From: Amycolatopsis orientalis DSM 43388
GTDB lineage: Bacteria; Actinomycetota; Actinomycetes; Mycobacteriales; Pseudonocardiaceae
Length of the DNA: 64,000 nucleotides
Direction: 5' to 3'
Assembly: GCF_000411975.1 (NCBI RefSeq)
Contig: NZ_ASXG01000077.1
Coordinates: 1 to 64,000, forward strand
Shown piece by piece: positions 26,395 to 35,993 of this stretch. Below the pieces are notes generated by a model. That model saw only the letters and a list, made by a program, of their open reading frames with translations, was not told the origin of the DNA and made no database searches. The position numbers and the translations under genes were made by a program. Every line of letters begins with the position of its first letter. Within the stretch, counting starts at the first letter, position 1.

Positions 26395-27604
26395 CGTGGC
26401 CGAATTGACCGCCACGCTGCCCGCGGAAACGAAAGCGGCGCCGAAAGCGGTAAGCGCGGCCTGGGCGTTGCTCATCCTCAACACGCTCGGCTCGGCCGGC
26501 GCGCAGACGGTGATTCCGTTGCCTCGCACGGTGATCCAGTTGGTCACCATGGGCGCGCTGATGACCGCGTTCCTGCTCGCCCTCGTGGTCAACCTCCGGA
26601 TCCGGATCCGGCCGAGCGCGTACCTGATGCTCCTGTCCTTCTTGCTGCTCACCAGCATCGTCGCCAGCGTGCACCTGGAATCCGGCTTCGGCGCGTTGTT
26701 CCGGTGCTTCCGGTTCGCCGTGTTCGTCGCGACGCTCTGGCTGCTCAGCGGCTGGTGGGACGGATCGTTCACGTTCGTGCGGGCGCACATCCGGATGTTC
26801 GGCGCGGTGCTGATTTCGGTCGTGGCCGGGTTGGTGATCGCGCCGGGCAAGGCGATGCCGGACATCTACGGCGGCCGGCTTTCCGGCGCGGTATGGCCGC
26901 TGACGCCGCCGCAGATCGGCCAGTACTCGGCGGTCATCGCGGGCCTCGCGGTGCTGATGTGGCTCGGCAAGCGGACGGACGCCAAGAGCGCGTTGATCGT
27001 CGTCGTGCCGTCGCTCGGGGTGTTGCTGCTGACGCACACCCGCACCGCGACGCTCGGGCTCGTCGCCGGGCTGATCGTCGCGTTGCTGTCGCTGGGGCTG
27101 GTCAGCGCGCGGGCGCGGAAGGTGTTCGCCGGGATCGTGCTGGTCGCCGGCTTCTCCGCGGTGGTGCTGGGCGGATTGCTGCAGACGTGGTTCCTGCGTG
27201 GCCAGAGCACCGACGATTTCTCCAGCCTGACCGGTCGCGCCAAGGTGTGGGACGCGCTGCTGTCCGCGCCGCGGACCGGATTCGAGTACCTCTTCGGCGT
27301 CGGCCTCACCGACAAGTCCTACGACGGCCTGCCGATCGACAACAGCTGGCTGGCGATCTACCACGAGCAGGGTTTCGTCGGGATCGCGATCGTCGCCGCG
27401 GTCCTGCTGGTGCTGATCGCGATCGCGGTGCTGCGGCCGCCGTCCCTGGCCAGGGCGTGCGCGATTTTCCTGATCGCGTACTGCGTTTCCGCGTCCTACA
27501 CCGAAGCCGGGCTTGGCGACGCGTCGCCGTATCTGCTGCATCTGGCCGTTGCCGCGTCGCTGTTGGCCACCGGCAAGGCCCCGGCGAGGGAGAAGCTGGC
27601 GTGA
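26387..27604 (+). CDS. Wzy/O-antigen ligase-like polysaccharide polymerase
   Basis: The 405-residue integral membrane protein has about ten hydrophobic helices and a large extracytoplasmic loop (YGGRLSGAVWPLTPPQIG) before a TRTATLG motif, as in the O-antigen ligase/polymerase superfamily. It would join lipid-linked repeat units outside the membrane. Start is GTG 26387 or GTG 26396. It lies between the beta-helix lipoprotein and a GT4 gene. Membership is inferred mostly from topology and motif placement, since these proteins are poorly conserved. Confidence 0.78.
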   Translation: MADVAELTATLPAETKAAPKAVSAAWALLILNTLGSAGAQTVIPLPRTVIQLVTMGALMTAFLLALVVNLRIRIRPSAYLMLLSFLLLTSIVASVHLESGFGALFRCFRFAVFVATLWLLSGWWDGSFTFVRAHIRMFGAVLISVVAGLVIAPGKAMPDIYGGRLSGAVWPLTPPQIGQYSAVIAGLAVLMWLGKRTDAKSALIVVVPSLGVLLLTHTRTATLGLVAGLIVALLSLGLVSARARKVFAGIVLVAGFSAVVLGGLLQTWFLRGQSTDDFSSLTGRAKVWDALLSAPRTGFEYLFGVGLTDKSYDGLPIDNSWLAIYHEQGFVGIAIVAAVLLVLIAIAVLRPPSLARACAIFLIAYCVSASYTEAGLGDASPYLLHLAVAASLLATGKAPAREKLA

Positions 27605-28770
27605 AGGTTCTGGTGGTGCACAACCGCTACCGGTCGGAGCAGCCGAGCGGCGAGAACAACGTGGTCGACGCCGAGGTCTCGCTGCTCGCCTCGGCCGGGG
27701 TCGACGTGCGTCGGTTCGAGCGGCACAGTGACGACATCGCGTCGCTGCCGTTGGCACGCAAGGCCTTGGTGCCGTTGCGGGTGCCGTGGAACCGCGCGTC
27801 ACGGATGGCGTTGCGGGCGCAGTTGCGCCGGGAGCGGCCGGATGTCGTGCATGTGCACAACACCTTCCCGCTGCTGTCGCCGTCGGTGCTGGCCGCGTGC
27901 GCCGAGGCGCGCGTGCCGGTGGTCGCGACCCTGCACAACTACGGCCTCGTCTGCCCGCCTGGCACGCTCTACCGGAACGGCCGGATCTGCACTGACTGCG
28001 TCGGCGGCCTGCCGGTCCCCGCGGTCCGGCACGGTTGTTACCGCGGCTCAGCCGCGGCGACGGTGCCGATGGCGGTCAACCTGATGGTCAACCGGGATCG
28101 CTGGCGGACCGGCGTGACCCGGTTCTTCTGCATCTCCGCCGCTCAGCGCCGCCTCCTCGTCGACGCGGGCTTGCCGGCCGCGCGGATGACGGTGAAGCAC
28201 AACTTCGTCCCGGACCAGGGACGTCGGCGGACCGGTGACGGCGAGCATTTGCTGTTCCTGGGCCGGCTCACCGAGGAGAAAGGCATCCCGCTGCTCAAAG
28301 CGGCGTGGGAGCAGTACTCCGGCAAGCTGCCGTTGGTGATCGCCGGGACCGGTCCGTTGTCCGACGACGTCGCGGCCTGGGCCGCGGGGCGGGACAACGT
28401 GTCGTACCTCGGCCTGCGGGATCGGGCTTCGTGCCAGGAACTGATCGCGCGAGCGGTGGCGGTCGTCGTGCCCTCGACGTGGCTGGAAGCTTTCGGGCTT
28501 GTGGTGGTGGAAGCGATGGCCGCCGGGGTGCCGACGGTCGCGCCCGCGCACGGAGCGTTCGAGGAACTGGTCACCGACGGCGGCACCGGCTTGCTGCACC
28601 CCCCGGGCGACGCGGCGGCGCTCGCGGGCGCGCTCCTCGAGGTCGCTGACGTCGAGCTGAACCAGAAGATGGGCGAGGCCGCACGCCAGCGGTACGAGGC
28701 GGACTTCACTCCGGAAGTCGGGCTGAAACGGCTGCTCGAAGGCTACGAGGAAGCGATCTCCACGGTATGA
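27601..28770 (+). CDS. Glycosyltransferase family 4
   Basis: The 389-residue GT-B enzyme has an N-terminal acceptor domain (VLVVHNRYRSEQPSGENNVV, VVHVHNTFPLLSPS, ATLHNYGLVCPPG with a cysteine-rich insert C-x-DC) and a donor domain with LFLGRLTEEKGIPLL and the motif VVPSTWLEAFGLVVVEAMAAG. The cysteine-rich insert (RICTDCVGG, RHGCY) is common in a GT4 subgroup of capsule clusters. GTG 27601 overlaps the polymerase stop. It acts in the cytoplasm on a lipid-linked intermediate. Confidence 0.9.
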   Translation: MKVLVVHNRYRSEQPSGENNVVDAEVSLLASAGVDVRRFERHSDDIASLPLARKALVPLRVPWNRASRMALRAQLRRERPDVVHVHNTFPLLSPSVLAACAEARVPVVATLHNYGLVCPPGTLYRNGRICTDCVGGLPVPAVRHGCYRGSAAATVPMAVNLMVNRDRWRTGVTRFFCISAAQRRLLVDAGLPAARMTVKHNFVPDQGRRRTGDGEHLLFLGRLTEEKGIPLLKAAWEQYSGKLPLVIAGTGPLSDDVAAWAAGRDNVSYLGLRDRASCQELIARAVAVVVPSTWLEAFGLVVVEAMAAGVPTVAPAHGAFEELVTDGGTGLLHPPGDAAALAGALLEVADVELNQKMGEAARQRYEADFTPEVGLKRLLEGYEEAISTV

Positions 28771-29417
28771 AGGAAGCCGTGCGCGACCGATTGAAGACCT
28801 CGCCGCGAGCGCTTCCGATCGTGGTGCGCACGCCGTCGCTGGTCCTGGCCGTGCTCGGTTTGCTGGCACTGATCGCGCTGGGCCTGCGGTTCGCCGGGCA
28901 TTCGGCGCCGAGCGCGTTCGACGCCCCGCTCCTGCCCGGTCCGGACCTCGTGCCGGACCCGTGGTGGTACTTCGCGACCGCGATCGACTTCTGCGGCGAA
29001 CCGCTGGGCGCGGTGCTGATCCTGGTTCTGGTGGTCAGCGGCTGCCTGCTGACCCACCGGCTGCGGACGGCGGTGCTGGCGGTGGTCGGCTGCGGACTGA
29101 CCGTCGCGGTGACTTCGGTGCTGAAACCGCTGACCGGCCGGACGATTCACGGAAGTTACCTGTCGTTCCCCAGCGGCCACACCGCTTTCGCGACCGCTTT
29201 GGCGTTGCTCGGGGCCTACGCGCTAGCCGGCCGGTCGAGCCGCGGTGCCGCGGTGGCGTGGTTGCTCGGGCTTGCCTTGGTGTTGGGGTTCGTGATGGCG
29301 TGGGCCGAGGTCGGGCTGGGCGCGCATTACCCGACCGACACGATCGGGGGCTTCGCGGCGGCGCTGGCCGTCATGCCGGTCACGGCGTACTGGATCGACC
29401 GGATCGCGGACCGTTAA
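28767..29417 (+). CDS. PAP2-family membrane phosphatase
   Basis: The 216-residue protein has about five transmembrane helices and the three PAP2 motifs: KPLTGRTIH near residues 114-122, SFPSGHTAFA near 132-141, and GAHYPTDTIGG near 187-197. In this setting it most likely dephosphorylates undecaprenyl diphosphate to recycle the carrier for polysaccharide assembly. It is the last gene of the plus-strand operon; its TAA stop shares bases with the TAA of the convergent aminotransferase gene in the sequence TTAA. Confidence 0.9.
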   Translation: MKEAVRDRLKTSPRALPIVVRTPSLVLAVLGLLALIALGLRFAGHSAPSAFDAPLLPGPDLVPDPWWYFATAIDFCGEPLGAVLILVLVVSGCLLTHRLRTAVLAVVGCGLTVAVTSVLKPLTGRTIHGSYLSFPSGHTAFATALALLGAYALAGRSSRGAAVAWLLGLALVLGFVMAWAEVGLGAHYPTDTIGGFAAALAVMPVTAYWIDRIADR

Positions 29418-30724
29418 GCCTTCCGGCGGAACACCGGCTTGACCGGCTTCCCGCCCAGCCACGGCGCCGGATCCCCGGCCTCCAGCGCCTTCCGGTACAC
29501 CACGCAAGCCGACGCGACCGCCTCCACGGTCCGGTCGATGTCCTCCTCCGTCATCGCCGCACTGACCACAAAGGACGGAGCGAGCACCCCGTTCTCCAGC
29601 AGACACCGCAGGAACAACGTGCGGTACTCCTGCGAAGGCCGGCCATCCGCGTCGAGGGTCGCGAACACCAGATTGCTGTGCCGCCCGCGCACGAAGACCC
29701 GCTCGCCGACCCCGTGCGCAGCCGCCACCTCGGTCACCCCAGCAGCCAGCCGAGCCCCGAGAGCGTGCAGGCGAGCCGTCACGTCTTCGGCCGCGTAGAC
29801 CTCGATGACCGCCATCGTCGCGGCCAGCGCGGGAGTCTCCGCGCCGTGCGTCGAGGACAGCAGGAACACCCGATCCCGCGAATCCCGCAGACCGCCCAGT
29901 TCCATCAGGTCCCGGCGGCCGGCCAACGCAGCGATCGCGAATCCGTTGCCGAGGGCTTTGCCGAACGTCGAGAGATCCGGCGGCACGCCGTACAGCCCCT
30001 GCGCGCCGTGCTCGGAGTAGCGGAACCCGGTGATCATCTCGTCGAAGATCACCAGCGCTCCGTGCCGATGCGCGAGTTCGAGCAGTCCGGCGAGGTAGCC
30101 GTCCGGCGGGTCGACGTCCTTGGTCGGCTCCAGGATCAGGCACGCCACCTGTCCCGGGAACCGGCGCAGCATCTGCTCGGTCGCCGGGAGGTCGCCATAC
30201 GGGAACGGCACGGTCATCGCCATCGTCGCGGCGGGGATTCCGGCCGACATCGGGGTGGTGCCGATGAACCAGTCGTCGGTGGAGAAGAACGCGTGGTCCG
30301 CGCAGTGGGCGACCAGCGGCCGACCAGTGGCCGCGCGGGCGAGCCGGACGGCGGCGGTCGTCGCGTCGGAGCCGTTCTTCGCGAACTTCACCATGTCCGC
30401 GGTCGGCACCGTCTCAAGGAACTGCTCCGCCGCTTCAAGCTCCACAATGGAGGGACGGACGAAGTTGTTCCCCCGTTCCAGCACGTCGCGGACGGCCGAC
30501 GTGACGCGCGGATGCACGTGCCCGAGGCTGACCGCGCGCAGGCCGGAGCCGTATTCGAGGTACCGGTTGCCGTCGACGTCCCAGACGTGCGCGCCGCGGC
30601 CGTGCGAGATGACCGGGGCGAGATGTTCCGGGTATTGGTCCTCGCCTTTGGCGTAGGTGTGCGCGCCGCCGGGGATGGCGCGGTGCAGGCGTTCGTTCGC
30701 GATCCGTGAGAGTGGCAGGTCCAT
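29414..30724 (-). CDS. Class III aminotransferase, glutamate-1-semialdehyde aminomutase-like
   Basis: The 436-residue PLP enzyme has GSDATTAAVRLARA near residues 118-131, IFDEMITGFRYSEHG near 221-235 and the PLP Lys in LSTFGKALGNGFAIAAL near 247-263. Although it looks like HemL, its place at the end of a sugar-tailoring operon suggests a different amino acceptor, perhaps a nucleotide-linked sugar or an amino-acid substituent of the glycan. A HemL for haem synthesis would usually be with other hem genes. It begins 6 nt after the epimerase stop. Confidence 0.85.
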   Translation of the reverse strand: MDLPLSRIANERLHRAIPGGAHTYAKGEDQYPEHLAPVISHGRGAHVWDVDGNRYLEYGSGLRAVSLGHVHPRVTSAVRDVLERGNNFVRPSIVELEAAEQFLETVPTADMVKFAKNGSDATTAAVRLARAATGRPLVAHCADHAFFSTDDWFIGTTPMSAGIPAATMAMTVPFPYGDLPATEQMLRRFPGQVACLILEPTKDVDPPDGYLAGLLELAHRHGALVIFDEMITGFRYSEHGAQGLYGVPPDLSTFGKALGNGFAIAALAGRRDLMELGGLRDSRDRVFLLSSTHGAETPALAATMAVIEVYAAEDVTARLHALGARLAAGVTEVAAAHGVGERVFVRGRHSNLVFATLDADGRPSQEYRTLFLRCLLENGVLAPSFVVSAAMTEEDIDRTVEAVASACVVYRKALEAGDPAPWLGGKPVKPVFRRKA

Positions 30725-30730
30725 GACAGG

Positions 30731-31270
30731 TCACCTCAAGGCGTCGGCAAGCGAAGGAGCCGACGCGTCGCGTTCGGACAGCAATGCCGCGGGCAGCGGC
30801 CACGGTATGGCGAGCTCGGGGTCGTCGTGTGCGATGGCGACGTCCTCGGACGGGTCGTGCGCGCGGTCGATCCGGTACGACACGTCGGCGACGTCGCTCA
30901 ACGCCTGGAAACCGTGTGCGCATCCAGCCGGAATATAGATGCTCTCCTGAGTGTCGCCGGAGAGGCGAAATGTTTCCATCACCCGGAAAGTCGGCGAATC
31001 CGGCCGCAGGTCGACCACGACGTCGAACACCTCTCCGAACGAGCACCGCACCAGTTTCGCCTCGCCGGCCCCGGACCGCAGGTGCATCCCGCGCACCACG
31101 CCGCGCACCGACCGGGACACGCTGTCCTGCACGAACGAGTCCGGATCGATGCCGGCTGAGCGGGCGACGCCGGCGTCGAAGGTCCGCGAGAAGAAGCCGC
31201 GATCGTCGCGGTGCGGGGTCGGCTGAAAAAGCCACACCCCGGAAATCGACGGCACGGGAACGGCTTTCAC
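30731..31270 (-). CDS. dTDP-4-dehydrorhamnose 3,5-epimerase family protein
   Basis: The 179-residue cupin enzyme has the RmlC pattern: PTPHRDDRGFFSRTF, VRGMHLRSGAGEAKLVRC (catalytic His near residue 63), VDLRPDSPTF and YIPAGCAHGFQAL. It would epimerise a 4-keto sugar nucleotide at C3 and/or C5. No rmlA, rmlB or rmlD neighbours are in this window, so its substrate may come from genes elsewhere or from a CDP-sugar path. The ATG lies inside the end of the pyruvyltransferase gene (ATGA). Confidence 0.9.
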   Translation of the reverse strand: MKAVPVPSISGVWLFQPTPHRDDRGFFSRTFDAGVARSAGIDPDSFVQDSVSRSVRGVVRGMHLRSGAGEAKLVRCSFGEVFDVVVDLRPDSPTFRVMETFRLSGDTQESIYIPAGCAHGFQALSDVADVSYRIDRAHDPSEDVAIAHDDPELAIPWPLPAALLSERDASAPSLADALR

Positions 31271-32448
31271 GACACCTCCGCGGGAATGAGCGTCCTCGAC
31301 AACAGGGCGAACTGGGCCTTCAACTGCTGACCGCAGGCTTCATTGCGCGCGGCGAGTTCCGCGCTCAGGTCCGGAGCCCGCCGCTGCAATTCCTCGAACT
31401 GCTCGATCAACCGCGGCAGGTCGACCGCACGGGCCTCTTGGCAGAACTCGCCGAGTCCCATTTCGGCCATCAGCACATCGTTCTTCTTCGCGTATCCGAT
31501 CGCGAGCGTCGGCCTTCCGACCTTCAACGCGCACAACACATTGTGGTACCGAGTGGCCACGACCGTGCCGACCTCGGCCATCGAACGCATCAGCTCGTCG
31601 AGCGTGCCCGGTACCGCCGCGGAGAGCAGCGGAGAGCCAACTGCCTCGACGATCTCGTCCACGACCTGGTGATCGATGCGGTCTCCGATGAAGAGCCGGA
31701 CCGGCCGTTCTTGGCTGACGAGATACCGCACGAACTCCGTCATCGCGTCCACATACGCCCGGTAGATCTCCTCCCCTCGGGCACGGTCGTCATTGCCGCC
31801 GTAGTAAGCCATCACCCCGACGCCCACGGCACGCGGATCCTCCACCGCGGCGGGCGTCGGCAGGGCGAAGGCCAGATCGGGATACACGCGATCGTTCGTC
31901 ACCCGCACCCCCATGTCGGCCATCGCCGAACGCGAGAGTTCGTCGCGGAAGGACCGGTACGTCGCGAGCTGGGACGCGGACCGCACGAGGAACCGCGTGG
32001 CGGGCACCCGAATCCGGTCCGCGCCGACGCTGACCAGCGCGATCTTCGTCCGTCCGAGCCGCCCGCACAGCGAGAGCAGAAACAGCGAATACGGAAATCC
32101 CCACGGCCGCAGCGGAAGCGTCGCCTCCAGTACGCCCATGCCGGGAACGATCACCACGTGCTGCCGCCGGACCCACCACGCCGTCCGGAAGACGTCGATG
32201 ATCTTGCCGAGGCCCTTCGCCGCGATCGACCGCAGCCCGGAAGCGTGCCGGTATTCGCCGCGGTACCAGTTCAGCCGCACCGCCGGAATCCCGTACCGCG
32301 CCCGGATGGTGTCCGCCCCGCCGCAGAACGCGGACACCTTCGCGGACGGATGTTCGGCGCGCAGGAAGCCGAGCACCGCCTCCAGCGAGCCGTCATTGCC
32401 GAGGTTGCCTGAACCGAGCAGTCCGAAGACTCCAACGCGAACAGTCAC
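31267..32448 (-). CDS. Polysaccharide pyruvyl transferase family protein
   Basis: The 393-residue protein opens with VGVFGLLGSGNLGNDGSLEA, the glycine-rich CsaB/WcaK-type start, and has VIVPGMGVLEATLPLRPWG and TRYHNVLCALKVGRPTLAIGY near the C-terminus. Members transfer pyruvate from PEP to a hexose as an acidic ketal, or act as related transferases. With a uronic-acid dehydrogenase in the locus the polymer may be strongly acidic. GTG 32448 overlaps the GT2 stop. Confidence 0.88.
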   Translation of the reverse strand: MTVRVGVFGLLGSGNLGNDGSLEAVLGFLRAEHPSAKVSAFCGGADTIRARYGIPAVRLNWYRGEYRHASGLRSIAAKGLGKIIDVFRTAWWVRRQHVVIVPGMGVLEATLPLRPWGFPYSLFLLSLCGRLGRTKIALVSVGADRIRVPATRFLVRSASQLATYRSFRDELSRSAMADMGVRVTNDRVYPDLAFALPTPAAVEDPRAVGVGVMAYYGGNDDRARGEEIYRAYVDAMTEFVRYLVSQERPVRLFIGDRIDHQVVDEIVEAVGSPLLSAAVPGTLDELMRSMAEVGTVVATRYHNVLCALKVGRPTLAIGYAKKNDVLMAEMGLGEFCQEARAVDLPRLIEQFEELQRRAPDLSAELAARNEACGQQLKAQFALLSRTLIPAEVS

Positions 32449-33398
32449 GGCACCCGCCGTTCGCGCCCGGCGACCACGCGGTCGACCGTGAGGTTGAGTT
32501 CCGCCGCGTGCACCGGGGCCCGGTCTTCGACGCGTTCTCCACCGCCGCCGGGCCGGGCGCGGCTGGCGAACCACTCGGCCAGCGCGAGGTAGCAGGCGCG
32601 ACGTTCGCCCGACGACAGCGGTGCGGAGCGGATTCCGTGCACGAAACCCCAGACGTACTCGGCGAGCAGCCGGACGGTCGGGTTCGTGAGAGCGTTGCCG
32701 CGCTTCGGGTCGAGGTTCGCGCACCGGGAACGCTTGCTCGGGTTCGCCCGCTCCGCCCGGTCCGGATGATCGCGGCGGAAGTACAGCAGCTCAGGCACCT
32801 GGTAGAACGGCCCGTGCAGCGCCAATTCGGCCACGTAGGTGCGATCGGCGTGGTGGTAGCTGTTCATCGGGGTGACTCGCCGCAACACTTCGGTGCGGAG
32901 CACGCCGTAGAAATCGTCGCCGCCGGGCTCGAACAGCAGACTCTTGAACCGCACCGACGGTCGCGGCGAGTCTGTCTGGTGCCGGTAGTCCAGCGGCACG
33001 GTGACCGCGCCGTTCCCGTCGATGATCGCCTGGTGCGAATGCGCGAGGATCATCTCCGGCCGCGCGTCGAGCGCTTCGACGCACTTCGCGAGCAGCTCCC
33101 GGCCGTAGAGATCATCGTGCGAGGCCCATTTGAACAGCTCGCCGCGTGCCTGGTCGAGCAAGAGGTTGTGGTTCGCGGTCGCGCCGATGTTGCGGGGCTG
33201 GCGCAGATACCGGATCCGCGAGTCCTCCTGCGCGTACTTCCGGGCGATCTCTTCCGTGCCGTCTTGCGACGCGTTGTCGGAGATGATCAGTTCGAAGTCC
33301 TCGTAAGTCTGCCCGAGCAGCGCGTCGAGTGCTTCGCTGAGGAATTCCTCTCCGTTGTAGACGGGCAGACCGATGGTCAGCCGGGGCACCGTGCTCAT
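32445..33398 (-). CDS. Glycosyltransferase family 2
   Basis: The 317-residue GT-A enzyme starts at MSTVPRLTIGLPVYNGEEFL and has FELIISDNASQDGTEEIA, the DxD-like SHDDLYG motif, and a C-terminal Pro/Arg-rich tail. It would transfer a sugar to the lipid-linked repeat unit in the cytoplasm. The ATG 33398 overlaps the flippase stop; the in-frame 54-residue upstream extension is a shadow of the flippase gene. Confidence 0.9.
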   Translation of the reverse strand: MSTVPRLTIGLPVYNGEEFLSEALDALLGQTYEDFELIISDNASQDGTEEIARKYAQEDSRIRYLRQPRNIGATANHNLLLDQARGELFKWASHDDLYGRELLAKCVEALDARPEMILAHSHQAIIDGNGAVTVPLDYRHQTDSPRPSVRFKSLLFEPGGDDFYGVLRTEVLRRVTPMNSYHHADRTYVAELALHGPFYQVPELLYFRRDHPDRAERANPSKRSRCANLDPKRGNALTNPTVRLLAEYVWGFVHGIRSAPLSSGERRACYLALAEWFASRARPGGGGERVEDRAPVHAAELNLTVDRVVAGRERRVP

Positions 33399-34723
33399 GC
33401 CGGTTTCATCTCCTCGGAAGCCGAATGGAGTTCTGCTTGGCTGAAGGAACCTGAGCTGGCGGGGAATTCGGCTTCCGCCGCGAAGTGGTCGCGCAGCGCG
33501 CTGCGCAGCTGCCACCACCACACGGCCGAGCCGGTGAGCGTGGCGGCCGCGACGCCCCACTCAGATCCGGCCGCGCCGCCGAGCGCGGCCCCGATCAGGC
33601 CGAACACGACGTAGCACGCGGACGCGATCAGCTGCGACCGCAAGCTCCGGCGCGCCATCCCGAGCGCGCGCAAGCCGGCCGTCGCGCCGGTGGTGAAGCT
33701 CGCGCCGACCACCGCCATGGTGACCGCCGGGACCAGCAGCGACGAGCTGTCCCACAGCGAGCCGAGCACGAACCGGCCGGCGTCTTCGGGAACGAAGAGC
33801 CACAGTCCGAGTCCCCAGATCAGCGCGGCCGCCGCCTGTGCCGCACCGAGCACCACGCAGAAGTGCCACAGCCGATGCGGCGACTGCCGGAGCACCCGCG
33901 CCCCCTCGGCGACAGTGACGAGGGAAAGTCCCATGAGCAGCGCGAGAAACGGTCCGAGCAGCTGTTCCGCTCCGCGCACCGTGCCGACCGCGGCCAGCCC
34001 GGAAATCGCGCCCAGCCCGTACGCCCGCAGCTGCGACGAACCGCTGTTGCTGACGTTCTCCAAGAGGTAGCGCACGCCGAGGTCGCGATGATCCCGCAGC
34101 CATCCGCGCACCCCGCCGAGCCGCGGCAGCACGCTCGTCTGCACCCAGCCGAAGGCGGCCGCGACCCCGGCCGAGCACCCCCAGGCCAGCAGGAACGCGA
34201 CCACCGTGTCGTAGCGCGCGGCCAAAACCAGCGCGGGGAACAACGCGACGGCCTGGATCCCGTCGTTGACGAACGCCTTGTGCCCGGTGCCCTGCGCGAA
34301 GAACCCGAACCGCCAGGCGTCCTGGACGAGCAGGAACGGCAGCACCACCCCGAGCGCGACGAACGTGCCGCCGAGCGCCCCGCCCACCATGAGTCCGAAA
34401 AGGACACTGAGCAGCCCGGACGCGACGCCGACCACGAACGCGGTCCCGACGGCCTGGCCCACCGCGGTCCGCCAGCTCGCCCGGGCGACGCCGGAGAAAC
34501 GCACCATCAGCGGATCGGTGGCGAGGCCGCGCGAGATGTTGAGAATGACGCCGTAGGTCACCCACGCGATGCTGAACAGGCCGAACGCCGTTGCGCCGAG
34601 CGAGCGAGCGACGTAAAGGCCCACTACGAAGTTGGTCAGGCTGGAGACTGCTTGGTCCCCGAGGCCCCAGCTGAGCCGTCCCGCCATCGCGCGGACGGCT
34701 CGCGAACGCAGGATCGACGGCAC
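33395..34723 (-). CDS. Wzx-like polysaccharide flippase (MATE/MOP superfamily)
   Basis: The 442-residue integral membrane protein has about 12 hydrophobic helices, starting with SWGLGDQAVSSLTNFVVGLYVARSLGA, a common opening of Wzx and related exporters. It would move the undecaprenyl-linked repeat unit to the outer face for the Wzy-like polymerase encoded on the other strand. It lies 4 bp downstream of the DUF4910 gene in the same operon. Confidence 0.85.
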   Translation of the reverse strand: MPSILRSRAVRAMAGRLSWGLGDQAVSSLTNFVVGLYVARSLGATAFGLFSIAWVTYGVILNISRGLATDPLMVRFSGVARASWRTAVGQAVGTAFVVGVASGLLSVLFGLMVGGALGGTFVALGVVLPFLLVQDAWRFGFFAQGTGHKAFVNDGIQAVALFPALVLAARYDTVVAFLLAWGCSAGVAAAFGWVQTSVLPRLGGVRGWLRDHRDLGVRYLLENVSNSGSSQLRAYGLGAISGLAAVGTVRGAEQLLGPFLALLMGLSLVTVAEGARVLRQSPHRLWHFCVVLGAAQAAAALIWGLGLWLFVPEDAGRFVLGSLWDSSSLLVPAVTMAVVGASFTTGATAGLRALGMARRSLRSQLIASACYVVFGLIGAALGGAAGSEWGVAAATLTGSAVWWWQLRSALRDHFAAEAEFPASSGSFSQAELHSASEEMKPA

Positions 34724-34727
34724 GGCC

Positions 34728-35993
34728 TCACTCCTTCAGCAGTCCGGCGGCCCGAAGGGCTTCGGCCGCCGCGGCTACGGCGCCGAACGGCAGGTCCGCC
34801 CGTTCGGCGATGTCGAGGAGGCTGTGGTCGCCGTCGGAGAGACTGAGCACCCACAGCATGGCCATCTGGGCTTCCTTGGCGTCGCTGCGCCCGCCGAGCG
34901 AGTCGTAGAGTCCGCGCTTGCCGAGCTGCGGTTCGCCGTACGGGCTGAGGTTCACGTAGCGCCGGTTGCGGTCCAGCACGGAAAACGCCGTGCGCAGGGT
35001 GTCGAGCGTGTCGGCCATCGAGTCCGGGTCGACGAAGGACGGGTTGTCCGCCGAGGTGTGGTACTCCGGGTAGCCCGCGTACGGGGTGCGCGTGAGCGAG
35101 CCGACGCCGAGGTTGAATCCGGGAGAGCAGAACTGGCGCTCGTCGTAGCCATAGGGAGAGAAATCGCGGATCTCGTGGGGTTTGTCCTTGAGGACGTACG
35201 CGAAGACGCGGTCGATGTCGGCGTCGCCGCGCCGGCTGCGCTTGTACGTCAGCGAGCCCCGGTCCCCGGCACAGGCCAGCACGACACCGTGCTTGACCTG
35301 CTCGATGCGCTCGGAATTGCGCGCCAGCCAGGTGATCGCGCCGATCGTGCCGGGCATGAACAGGAACCGGTACGTGTAGTAGGGCTTTTCCTCGGCCAGC
35401 GCCTGCGCGAGCGCGACGGCGACCGCGATGCCGGCGAGGTTGTCGTTCGCCAGCGACGGATGGCAGAGATGGCACGAGACGAGCACCTCGTCCGACACTT
35501 CGCCGGGCACGACGTGTTCGGCGTAAGTCAGGTGCCCGTCGGCGAGCGTCGAGTCGATTTTGACGTGGTAGTCGCCGTCCGGCAGCGTGTCGAGAACGTC
35601 CTGGGCAAGGCAAAAACCCCAGGTGGGGGAGTAGTAACTGGTGCGATAGGGGATCAGCGACGGCTGCTCCGGCAGGGTGTGCAGGTGCCTGCGCAACTCG
35701 TTCAAGCTGACGACCCGGTCGACCGGGACGCTGTAGCCGACCACGTGCAGGTTCGACTTCCGGAAGTCAATGACCCGCCGCCCGGAGGAATCCGCGACAA
35801 AGGCGTCCCGGATGTTCCACTCCGGCGGCACGGTCCAATCCAGCACTTCGGTGCCGCTGGGCACCTCGTACCGGTCGAGCGGGAGGTGCTCGCCGAGGAC
35901 GGCCAGCGTCTGCCGGACGCCGTCGCCGGTGATGCTCCGGCACAACGGGTACAACCGTTCCACCAGAGCGTGCATCTCGGGCCCGGTGCGCAT
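34728..35993 (-). CDS. DUF4910 / aminopeptidase-like M28-type protein
   Basis: The 421-residue protein begins [20 protein letters not shown] and has the zinc-peptidase-like segments SCHLCHPSLANDNLAGIAV and FMPGTIGAITWLARN, plus EYHTSADNPSFVDP. The C-terminal 70 residues form a winged-helix-like end. Members of this family recur in surface-polysaccharide and nucleotide-sugar clusters. Whether they act as peptidases or deacetylases on glycan precursors is unsettled, and I do not assign a substrate. ATG 35993 overlaps the stop of the upstream epimerase gene. Confidence 0.85.
   Translation of the reverse strand: MRTGPEMHALVERLYPLCRSITGDGVRQTLAVLGEHLPLDRYEVPSGTEVLDWTVPPEWNIRDAFVADSSGRRVIDFRKSNLHVVGYSVPVDRVVSLNELRRHLHTLPEQPSLIPYRTSYYSPTWGFCLAQDVLDTLPDGDYHVKIDSTLADGHLTYAEHVVPGEVSDEVLVSCHLCHPSLANDNLAGIAVAVALAQALAEEKPYYTYRFLFMPGTIGAITWLARNSERIEQVKHGVVLACAGDRGSLTYKRSRRGDADIDRVFAYVLKDKPHEIRDFSPYGYDERQFCSPGFNLGVGSLTRTPYAGYPEYHTSADNPSFVDPDSMADTLDTLRTAFSVLDRNRRYVNLSPYGEPQLGKRGLYDSLGGRSDAKEAQMAMLWVLSLSDGDHSLLDIAERADLPFGAVAAAAEALRAAGLLKE

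Noticed and set aside
29414..30724. HemL for tetrapyrrole synthesis
   Set aside because: The sequence is GSAM-like, but it is the last gene of a sugar-tailoring operon and no haem genes are near; a role in the glycan pathway is more likely.
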